Positions 17,001 to 22,859 of a DNA stretch of 23,385 nucleotides are shown here, piece after piece. Under the pieces are notes generated by a model. That model searched no databases and was not told the DNA's origin. It was given only the letters and a program-made list of their open reading frames with translations. The stretch comes from an uncultured bacterium (GTDB lineage Bacteria > Patescibacteria > ABY1 > SG8-24 > 2-12-FULL-60-25). The first letter of the stretch is position 1. Every line of letters begins with the position of its first letter. Position numbers and translations under genes: made by a program. The stretch covers positions 1 through 23,385 of the forward strand of contig CALMET010000034.1 of NCBI GenBank assembly GCA_937863195.1, in the 5' to 3' direction.

Positions 17001-19289
17001 TTGAAATTCAGATTCGAAGATCGTTTGATGCCAAATGCCCAGATCATCGCCGTCACCTATCGCAATGGCCTGTTTGAGACCGTTCGCGGTGCCGTGACCT
17101 TTGCATCGATCAATAACGAACTCGAATTCGATATTAAAGCGCAGAACGAATCCTACGCTCCAGGCGCAACCGTTGGTGTTGAAGTAACAGCAAAGCGTAA
17201 AACAACGGGTGAGCCTGTTGGGGATGTCCTGATGAGCTACGCTGCCGTTGATCGCGCCTTGCTTGCTCTTGGTGGAGGTTCATTTATCAATCCGCTTCAG
17301 CAAATGTATGGATGGGTCCCGGATGAAATCTTGGTTGAGGCGATGACGCACTCATCAAATTTTGGCGGCCCAGGTGGCGCTGAGATGGGCGGCGGCGGCT
17401 CAATGCTCGCCAAGTCTGATATCCGCACTAATCTTAAGGATGTCGCTATCGCCGGTACCGTCCGCACAGACGGTAATGGCAAAGCGCTCATCACCTTTAC
17501 GGCTCCTGATAATCTCACCACATGGCAAGTTGATGTCGCAGGCGTGAGTGATCGTCTTGATGGTGGTTTAAGCTCAGGTGAAGTCCGTGTCACAAAACCT
17601 ATTTTTGTGGATGTCGTGATGCCATCAACCGTTCTCTTGTCTGATAAGCCGACGATGAAACTCCGCGCCTTTGGCACGGGTCTCGCTGAAGGCGATGAGG
17701 TGACCTTCGAAATCGATGCGCCATCCCTCAATATCAATAAGCAACAGTTCAAGGCAAAAGCCGGCCAGCCAATGACCTTTGCGATCGAGAATAATACGAT
17801 CGGTACGCATAAGTTCACCATTGGCGTGATCACGGCCAAAGGCTCGGATGGTATTCAGCGCACGCTCAATATCGTCGAATCACATGCTCGCCGTCTTGAA
17901 TTACAAAACGTCGAAGCAGCGCCTGGTAAAAGTCTTCCTGAAGCAGACGCGCCAGAAACGGTCGTCACCTTTGTTGCAGGTGGACGTGGTTCGTATCTCA
18001 GCCAAGTCTATGAACTTGCTTGGGGAGATTATCCTCGCGCAGACGCGGTGATCGCGCAGCGTTTGGCCAACCGTTGGCTCAAAGACTACTTTGGCCGTAA
18101 CGAAGTATTGGCAGATGACGCCGCGCTTCAAGCTGCGTTTACCGACTATATCGACTATTCAGGGGCTATTCGTCTTAAGCAATATGGCTCAGCCGATATT
18201 GAATTGACGAGCGAAATTGCGGCAACCGCTCCAGAATTGCTCGATAGCAAATCCATGGCGCATGCGCTTTGGACAACGCTCGACAATAAAGCGTCTTCAC
18301 GTGTCGTACAGGTAAGTGCTCTCGCGGGTTTGGCAGCGCTCGGTGAACCTGTTCTCAACGAACTCGACCGCATGGCGGTCGTTACCGACCTAACGGTTCA
18401 AGAACGTCTCGTTCTTGCTCGTGGCATGGAGGCTGCTGGCAACCGCGAGTCTGCTCGTGTCTTGCTTGAACAGATTCTTGGTACGGCAACCGTCAACGAT
18501 CAACTCATGTCGATCGAAGTCTCAAAAGAGAAGCGCGAGAATATTGAAGCAACGGCAGATGCTGCGGCATTGGCCATGCGCTTAGCGGATACGCGTGCAG
18601 AAAAATTGATGAACTACGTCAAAACGAATTGGTCAGATGATGCATTTCCAGTTCTTGCAAAAGCACGCTTCGTAAAAGCGGGTTTAGCAACGGCGGTCGA
18701 TCGCGATATTCGTCTCATGTACAGCTTTGGTACTGATCAACACGAACTTGTCTTTAACGAAACACGTTCAGCGCACGAACTTGTCTTCACTCGCGAAGAA
18801 TTGAAAAACTTCCGCGTGACGTCGGTGAATGGTCCGGTGGATATGTCATATGTGCGCCTTGTGCCAGGTCGCGCGGCTTCAACCCCGGGCCTCTCGATTA
18901 AGCGTAGCTACGCCATCGCGGACAATGCTCAAACAACAACCCCGTGGAAAGAAGGCGATCGTATCAAGATCACCCTCGAAGCAAGTTGGGACGCAAATGC
19001 GCAAGACGGTTGCTATACCGTTCGCGACTACCTCCCAGCGAATATGCGTGCGATCTTCAGCTGGGGTTACGATGGCCCGGATAATTATCCAGGCATGTCA
19101 TATCTCGCTAAAGGCACCGCAACGAATGCAGACTTCATTGTCTGTAAAGATACGAAACCTGTCAAAATCGAATACACCGCTCGTATTATCGGTCGAGGCA
19201 GCTATGTTGCTGAAGCGCCAATGATGCAGCATCTCGATGCACCGTCCATCTCAACCATGGGCACCAATGAACTCATTAGCGTTCAATAA
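14049..19289 (+). CDS. Membrane-anchored alpha-2-macroglobulin-like protein with possible anti-sigma N-terminus
   Basis: A 1746-residue protein. Residues 1-72 are hydrophilic, helical and cysteine-free (HPNDNNDILPPALEKVSQEL onward), followed by one membrane helix (about 73-95), so the N-terminus is probably cytoplasmic. Outside come two SbsA/Big-type Ig-like domains (about 120-205 and 215-315, SIPATGSGGVPVNTGI), macroglobulin domains (MG2-like AERSLYRTNDSMTVFGLARD near 556), a Gly-rich loop (GGPGGAEMGGGGSM), the A2M domain (TAPDNLTTWQVDVAGVSD near 1154) and a C-terminal domain (GCYTVRDYLPANM; IEYTARIIGRGSYVAEAP). The thioester motif CxEQ expected before the helical domain is absent, so any protease trapping would be non-covalent. 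The alternative start at 14028 adds 7 residues. The gene overlaps the sigma gene and ends 2 bases before the MEMO gene. No Shine-Dalgarno sequence. Confidence 0.9.
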   Translation: MQQHPNDNNDILPPALEKVSQELKRASSERSDVLASDLKARQRAMLIEHAERTLMTSEKKVEAPKATSTKSRAPFFAFGGFALAGALAVFALFITTKNMPQGDNALRALRIPAAHAQDAFSVFAENKDTQGVETDSAFKIESKVAVQERDLQDALRIVPPIQYELQKTSDTEYRIMPKEELAEGTVYKVSITTIVDEASPTAREFSWAMQTKETFRLVSSIPATGSGGVPVNTGIEFKLSQSGFVAPTGSQFTISPAVDGRFEIRGRTLAFVPTKPLQLGALYEVKLDKSFAPVGVEEGLPSDVIIRFETDANKPGEYKPEVRLNVPPTVYIPSGKPMVIDLGYREESLNTVTVTGYSVTTDVARQVMEQRLAVPGYAVYAQTKNDVYENAAKTLTFNLEATITNGKNNSPELALPVAEKGIYLVKFEPKDVPNALTSWSLVQVTDTAAYSVVDRDGIYVWAVNASTNKPLSNLVIQKGNERLSTDATGVARLSTPSSFSSTSSDMGESRPFVLLTLGEGKEASVLAVQQSYYTYLNFIRPGYPTTVHNRTMGFIRAERSLYRTNDSMTVFGLARDRDAKSGLNEVSLRITKGAQLFDLRTGALKIYQEVKATPDSTGRFTAELKWNDLAPGYYSLETVRDGAEVIASQGFEVREYIKPTYSIEVMPERDSYFMGETVVAPVRVRFFDGTPMANASFNVDVESNSLSYHGQIRTDINGNATIRMDTAKTPCEALASRMNQYCYQTDTPTVFIRPTVGEEAEQETYFNVNLYRSRIGIDMDIKASNGTENRSASGTITLWNQDLMAADLGRGNRVSQVVKVTTYPKYWVKRETGFYYNSITKLNEPTYTYDEMSDEPIVQEVRTDASGTANIRFDMKEDRQYFVYAEVADAQGQVARIDRYVSYYYGYANNDRTSEAYPELRLSSPKRQYMLNGTMQDAGYEANEEITATYMLGESVLDTSKTPGIFYVLASRGIIKATAQSAAELKFRFEDRLMPNAQIIAVTYRNGLFETVRGAVTFASINNELEFDIKAQNESYAPGATVGVEVTAKRKTTGEPVGDVLMSYAAVDRALLALGGGSFINPLQQMYGWVPDEILVEAMTHSSNFGGPGGAEMGGGGSMLAKSDIRTNLKDVAIAGTVRTDGNGKALITFTAPDNLTTWQVDVAGVSDRLDGGLSSGEVRVTKPIFVDVVMPSTVLLSDKPTMKLRAFGTGLAEGDEVTFEIDAPSLNINKQQFKAKAGQPMTFAIENNTIGTHKFTIGVITAKGSDGIQRTLNIVESHARRLELQNVEAAPGKSLPEADAPETVVTFVAGGRGSYLSQVYELAWGDYPRADAVIAQRLANRWLKDYFGRNEVLADDAALQAAFTDYIDYSGAIRLKQYGSADIELTSEIAATAPELLDSKSMAHALWTTLDNKASSRVVQVSALAGLAALGEPVLNELDRMAVVTDLTVQERLVLARGMEAAGNRESARVLLEQILGTATVNDQLMSIEVSKEKRENIEATADAAALAMRLADTRAEKLMNYVKTNWSDDAFPVLAKARFVKAGLATAVDRDIRLMYSFGTDQHELVFNETRSAHELVFTREELKNFRVTSVNGPVDMSYVRLVPGRAASTPGLSIKRSYAIADNAQTTTPWKEGDRIKITLEASWDANAQDGCYTVRDYLPANMRAIFSWGYDGPDNYPGMSYLAKGTATNADFIVCKDTKPVKIEYTARIIGRGSYVAEAPMMQHLDAPSISTMGTNELISVQ

Positions 19290-19291
19290 CC

Positions 19292-20221
19292 ATGAACACC
19301 ACGCAAAAAATTCGCGTGGGCACACTCGCCGCGGCCCTAGTGGTCGCGGCGTTTGTGTTTAGCCCGCGTTCGAAACAGCCTGTAACGAATAATTCTCCTG
19401 TCGTGTCATTGCCGTATATTTTTGAATCCATTAATAACACGACAACTGGGACAATTATTCTGACCGAGCCCTTCGTCGGTGCGTCTACAGTCAAACGTGC
19501 TTTTGCGAGCGCTTCGACACCGATCGGGTGTCCCTCTTATCGCGCAGGGATAGTCAATCATCATGCGCTGGCTGCTGACCTGTTAGCACAGTCTGCAAGA
19601 ACGCTTAAAGCGTGTCGCCCTGATATTGAGACTCTGGTCATCATTGCGCCGGATCATTTTTATCGTGGCGCACAAGCTCTTAGTACTGCTGCTCCACGCT
19701 ATCGCACAGACACGGCACTCGTCGAAACTGACCAAATATTGCAATCAGATTTTTTAGCTACCGTACCAAATGTCGGTTGGCAAGAAGATGTCTTCGCAAA
19801 AGAGCATGGTATCGCTGCGCTCGTGCCATTTTATACGCACGAGTTTCCTGACATGGCGATTGTGCCTATCACGGTTAAAGGACGCGTGAATGAATCCGAA
19901 GCGCAGGCGTTAACAGAGTGGCTGCAAAAAACGCTTAAGCGTCCAAAGACCTTTGTGCTTGTCTCGGCGGATATGTCGCATTACCTGTCCAAAGAAGAAG
20001 CGCTCGCCAATGACGAAATCACGCTGCGTGCACTCGCTGATGGTGACGCGGAGTTTTTCGCCTCAGCGTCAGATGACTTTATTGATAGCGGTGTACAAGT
20101 CTCGATCATGTTAAAGGCATTAGAAAAAACACGTTGGCAACTCTTAGGACAAAAAATCTCAACCGATTATACAAAAGATCGTGATAATACAACGACCTAC
20201 ATTGTCGGATTTTGGGAATAA
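19292..20221 (+). CDS. MEMO family protein (AmmeMemoRadiSam system B-like), membrane-anchored
   Basis: A 309-residue member of the MEMO1 family (COG1355-like), whose biochemical role is unsettled; the family shares a fold with metal dioxygenases. Diagnostic stretches are VNHHALAADLLA (His90, His91), IIAPDHFYRG (His122), KEHGIAALVPF (His172) with IVPITV, and SADMSHY (225-231). Residues 9-23 form a hydrophobic segment after a basic start (MNTTQKIRVG), so the protein is exported or anchored, unlike cytoplasmic MEMO proteins. It begins 2 bases after the macroglobulin stop codon and is followed by a strong terminator, making it the last gene of the sigma-macroglobulin operon. The partner AMMECR1 and radical SAM genes are not in this window. 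Confidence 0.87.
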   Translation: MNTTQKIRVGTLAAALVVAAFVFSPRSKQPVTNNSPVVSLPYIFESINNTTTGTIILTEPFVGASTVKRAFASASTPIGCPSYRAGIVNHHALAADLLAQSARTLKACRPDIETLVIIAPDHFYRGAQALSTAAPRYRTDTALVETDQILQSDFLATVPNVGWQEDVFAKEHGIAALVPFYTHEFPDMAIVPITVKGRVNESEAQALTEWLQKTLKRPKTFVLVSADMSHYLSKEEALANDEITLRALADGDAEFFASASDDFIDSGVQVSIMLKALEKTRWQLLGQKISTDYTKDRDNTTTYIVGFWE

Positions 20222-20225
20222 AATT

Positions 20226-20260
20226 CGCCCGCTTCAGAAATCCTGAAGCGGGCGTTTTTT
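20226..20260 (+). terminator. Strong intrinsic terminator of the sigma-macroglobulin-MEMO operon
   Basis: CGCCCGCTTCAG (20226-20237) pairs perfectly with CTGAAGCGGGCG (20243-20254) around AAATC, then TTTTTT. The minus side has AATTTTATT beyond the stem, so it may also stop transcripts of the convergent gene at 20286. A second hairpin, GTCCC/GGGAC, lies at 20261-20274. Confidence 0.92.
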
Positions 20261-20285
20261 GTCCCAGTGGGGACGAGTCGTGAGC

Positions 20286-21257
20286 TTATGCTTGTGGCAG
20301 ATACACGAACTTGACTTTTACATTGTCGAGTTCGTTTATTAGCGAAGGAGCGATCTCGAGGCGCTTGATTTTGAACTGAAAACGATGATGTGTTTGTGAC
20401 CGTTGAAACCTGGCGATAACAGGGTCATCCGTGATGCCGACAACCGATATCTGACCCGTTGTAGAGGTGTTTTTGCGCCACTTATGAATCTGAGCGAGAA
20501 AATTATCCCAAGACTCAGACTCTTCGAGCAACCGAACCTGCATCGCGACGGGTAGATTCGCGTATTTTTGCGTGAGGGTATGGTAGACCGAATAGCCGAT
20601 ACCAAGCTTCACATGCTCGGTGTCTTTGTACAGCGAATCGCTTTCACGAATTTCAGTACAGACCATCTCTGCAAAGATCCAGAGCGGAAAAGGCTGACAC
20701 GGCAATTTGCAATCATGGCGCAGAAACGCGAGCACCTCAGGTGTCGGATACGCGATCTCGAGATCGAATGGAAGCGCGGCTTGCATTCGTGCAGAGAGGG
20801 CCGTTATTTCAGCTTCTGATTGGGGTCCGTTCAGGGACTCTGCCTTGTAGGTGGTGATATTCGCATCATACCCAGGGACAGTCTCGTCTGCCTTCAATGG
20901 CACAAGTCGTAACACGAGATCTAGTTTTGGCACAAAAGCATGAATCGCATCCTCACGTGTCGCATGCGAAGTTCTTTTGCCCTGGATGATGAGCATCGTT
21001 GGTGTTTGAAAGACTTGATTGGCGCGCAAAAAGTTATTCGCCGTCCGTACCATGCGCGATGAAAGATCGTTTTTGATCTCAGCCAAGCCTCGTTCGATTG
21101 CCATATTCAAAAGGCTATCGGGGCTGAGGTTGAACGGGCCATCATTTCGGTACGGATAAAGCGCTCGAAGCTTTTTGCTAGCATCGGCAAGCTCGATAAG
21201 TCGATCGTGATATTGTGACGCGATACTCTGATCAAGTTTCTGTTGCATCTCACTCAT
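20286..21257 (-). CDS. Uncharacterised 323-residue protein
   Basis: A soluble protein I do not recognise, without a signal peptide or membrane helix. The start at 21257 has AAGGA 8 bases upstream and a promoter above it. The N-terminal 100 residues look helical (MSEMQQKLDQSIASQYHDRL; SLLNMAIERGLAEIKNDLSS). The middle is mixed (KLDLVLRLVPLK; FDLEIAYPTPEVLAFL), with a CKLPC pair near residue 190. The C-terminal 70 residues are beta-rich and basic (TGQISVVGITDDPVIARFQR; HRFQFKIKRLEIAP; VKVKFVYLP). No catalytic motif is visible. It is a single-gene unit between the dapD terminator and the shared terminator at 20226-20274. Its promoter resembles those of genes C, B and dapD. Confidence 0.8.
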   Translation of the reverse strand: MSEMQQKLDQSIASQYHDRLIELADASKKLRALYPYRNDGPFNLSPDSLLNMAIERGLAEIKNDLSSRMVRTANNFLRANQVFQTPTMLIIQGKRTSHATREDAIHAFVPKLDLVLRLVPLKADETVPGYDANITTYKAESLNGPQSEAEITALSARMQAALPFDLEIAYPTPEVLAFLRHDCKLPCQPFPLWIFAEMVCTEIRESDSLYKDTEHVKLGIGYSVYHTLTQKYANLPVAMQVRLLEESESWDNFLAQIHKWRKNTSTTGQISVVGITDDPVIARFQRSQTHHRFQFKIKRLEIAPSLINELDNVKVKFVYLPQA

Positions 21258-21292
21258 GACGGTATCCTTGTTTTAGGTGCAAGACACGGTAG

Positions 21293-21320
21293 ACGTAACA
21301 TTAAAATAATCATTTGTCAA
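21293..21320 (-). promoter_or_regulatory. Promoter of the 323-residue protein gene
   Basis: TTGACA (21320-21315), a 16-bp spacer and TTACGT (21298-21293). A 17-bp spacer would give TACGTC. The -35 lies directly after the dapD terminator. Confidence 0.5.
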
Positions 21321-21321
21321 T

Positions 21322-21350
21322 GAAAACACCCCAATCTTGTCTTGGGGTGT
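21322..21350 (-). terminator. Intrinsic terminator of dapD
   Basis: On the minus strand ACACCCCAA (21350-21342) pairs with TTGGGGTGT (21334-21326) around a 7-base loop, followed by TTTTC. A perfect 9-bp stem, about 30 bases after the dapD stop. Confidence 0.85.
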
Positions 21351-21381
21351 CTGTGTTTCGCTCAGAGAGAGTGAAGATCTT

Positions 21382-22563
21382 TTAGGGCGTTTTGGTGGCG
21401 TGCAGAGCCGGGTTGAGGTGGCTCTTGTTCTTGTTGTGGCGCAGCTCGATGCGGCCGTTCTCGCTATTGCGAATGAGGAGCATGTCGCTCTTGCCCGAGA
21501 GCTCGCTGGCCTTGACCGTGCGCCCTTCGGCGACGTCGAAGATCTTGCACTTGGCCGTCACATAGAGCCCGGCTTCGACGGTGCAGCGGTCACCGAGCGA
21601 GATCCCGACGCCACTATTGGCGCCGAGTAGGCAGTGCTCCCCGATGGTGATGACTTCGTTGCCACCGCCCGAGAGCGTGCCCATGATCGACGCACCGCCG
21701 CCGATGTCGGAGTTCTTGCGAACAAAGACACCGGCTGAGATGCGTCCTTCGACCATGGCTGGGCCTTCGGTACCTGCATTGAAATTGACGAAGCCTTCGT
21801 GCATGACCGTCGTGCCCTCGCCGAGATAGGCGCCCAGTCGCACACGCGATGCGTCCGCGATGCGCACCCCGCTCGGGATCACGTAGTCGGTCATGGCGGG
21901 GAACTTATCCACGCCATAGACGCGAATGGGTGCGCCATGAGCGATCTTGTCGTTGGCGACATTCGGCAACATGGGTCCGCGGCTCGTCCAGGCGACATTC
22001 GGCAAGACACCAAAGATACCATCGAGCTTGATGCCGTGAGGCTTCACCTTGCGGGTACTCAAGAGATAGAGACGCAGATAGGCGTCTTGAACGCTCTTGG
22101 GTCCCTCGCTGTCGTGACCGATGAAGGTCACGACCGGCTGTCGTCTCGTATTCGCGAGAACATCGATAGCACCTTCGTTCTGCATCAAGAGCTCGAGCGT
22201 GGTTGTCGCTGCTCGGATATTGAGATGCGTCTTGCCATCGTCCTTGAACGGGGCGAAGCGCATCAGAACGATACGCGCGAGTTGATTGGCGTCGAGATTG
22301 TAAGTCGCACTGCCGTCGAGGTGGCCAACAGCGTCCGCAAAGACAGCTGCCGAGCCGGCATTCTCGAGCGCGCCGTCCAAGGTCATGTTGACCGTGGGGT
22401 AGCGCGTGTCGAGCACGGTGCCGTCGTGAGCAATGGTTGACCAGCCGATCGCGAAAGCGAGTGGTGCGCGGTACCCTTCTCGAGCTTGGACACTGGTGAC
22501 GAAGTTCTTGAATTCGTCGACGTTCTTAAGATAGTCGGGATGATGCGGCGGTTCGTGCGTCAT
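21382..22563 (-). CDS. dapD: Tetrahydrodipicolinate N-succinyltransferase, actinobacterial type
   Basis: DapD transfers a succinyl group from succinyl-CoA to tetrahydrodipicolinate in lysine/diaminopimelate synthesis. The C-terminal two-thirds is a left-handed beta-helix closely resembling Mycobacterium Dap[69 protein letters not shown] and [16 protein letters not shown], each recognisable without a gap. The N-terminus ([19 protein letters not shown]) also corresponds. At 393 residues it is longer than the roughly 317 of the mycobacterial enzyme, mainly before the helix domain. The ATG at 22563 is chosen because the -10 box covers the only upstream start (TTG at 22620). Base composition looks richer in GC than the surrounding genes, hinting at transfer. 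No other dap gene is in the window. Confidence 0.93.
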   Translation of the reverse strand: MTHEPPHHPDYLKNVDEFKNFVTSVQAREGYRAPLAFAIGWSTIAHDGTVLDTRYPTVNMTLDGALENAGSAAVFADAVGHLDGSATYNLDANQLARIVLMRFAPFKDDGKTHLNIRAATTTLELLMQNEGAIDVLANTRRQPVVTFIGHDSEGPKSVQDAYLRLYLLSTRKVKPHGIKLDGIFGVLPNVAWTSRGPMLPNVANDKIAHGAPIRVYGVDKFPAMTDYVIPSGVRIADASRVRLGAYLGEGTTVMHEGFVNFNAGTEGPAMVEGRISAGVFVRKNSDIGGGASIMGTLSGGGNEVITIGEHCLLGANSGVGISLGDRCTVEAGLYVTAKCKIFDVAEGRTVKASELSGKSDMLLIRNSENGRIELRHNKNKSHLNPALHATKTP

Positions 22564-22610
22564 GACTTGCCTCTGCGGTTGTGGTGGTGAATGTGCGTCA
22601 AACGTGGTGA

Positions 22611-22639
22611 TGATTAGCAATAAAAGGCTAAAACGTCAA
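22611..22639 (-). promoter_or_regulatory. Promoter of dapD
   Basis: TTGACG (22639-22634), a 17-bp spacer and TAATCA (22616-22611). Expected start is near 22604, giving a leader of about 40 bases with GAGG upstream of the ATG at 22563. It is divergent to the tRNA gene. Confidence 0.65.
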
Positions 22640-22649
22640 TGGTGTTTGC

Positions 22650-22676
22650 TTGATGAAATCCCCAAAAGCCTATACG
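22650..22676 (+). promoter_or_regulatory. Possible promoter of tRNA-Arg
   Basis: TATACG at 22671-22676 lies 19 bases before the tRNA. TTGATG at 22650-22655 is a fair -35 but with a short 15-bp spacer. Confidence 0.35.
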
Positions 22677-22694
22677 CTCAGGCCACGTTAAAAC

Positions 22695-22769
22695 GCGCCC
22701 ATAGCTTAACGGATAAAGTCCCGGTCTTCGGAACCGGTCATGGGGGTTCGATTCCCTCTGGGCGTACCA
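22695..22769 (+). tRNA. tRNA-Arg, anticodon TCG
   Basis: A complete cloverleaf. The acceptor is GCGCCCA/TGGGCGT with a G-U pair at position 1-72 and a discriminator A. The D arm is GCTT/AAGT with GG at 22711-22712. The anticodon stem is CCGGT/ACCGG with loop CTTCGGA, giving anticodon TCG (22728-22730), which reads CGA and probably other CGN codons. The T arm is GGGGG/CCCTC with loop TTCGATT. CCA is encoded (22767-22769). A strong terminator follows two bases later. Confidence 0.95.
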
Positions 22770-22770
22770 T

Positions 22771-22802
22771 AAAATACCTCGACAGAACGTCGAGGTATTT
22801 TT
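22771..22802 (+). terminator. Intrinsic terminator of the tRNA gene
   Basis: AAAATACCTCGAC pairs with GTCGAGGTATTTT around AGAAC, ending in a T-run. The long A/T flank makes it nearly symmetrical, so it may work in both directions. Confidence 0.85.
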
Positions 22803-22810
22803 GTTGCAAA

Positions 22811-22852
22811 ATAAAACGCCCCGCATACGCCTGAGTGACAGGTGCGTGCGGG
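22811..22852 (-). terminator. Intrinsic terminator of the zinc-ribbon protein gene
   Basis: On the minus strand CCCGCA (22852-22847) pairs with TGCGGG (22825-22820), with inner CGC/GCG and CCTG/CAGG pairs, followed by GCGTTTTATTTT. As with gene C, the stop codon runs into the terminator as TGACCCCCG. Confidence 0.7.
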
Positions 22853-22859
22853 ACGGGGG

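Noticed and set aside
17297..17839. 180-residue minus-strand open frame inside the macroglobulin gene
   Set aside because: It lies opposite the conserved A2M domain, is Ser/Pro/Ile-rich without motifs, and has no promoter or ribosome site.
21799..22440. 213-residue plus-strand open frame
   Set aside because: It is antisense to dapD, whose family motifs are unmistakable; the frame results from high GC and few stops.
22564..22620. TTG start giving a 412-residue DapD
   Set aside because: It falls in the -10/start region of the dapD promoter, and the added residues do not resemble DapD.
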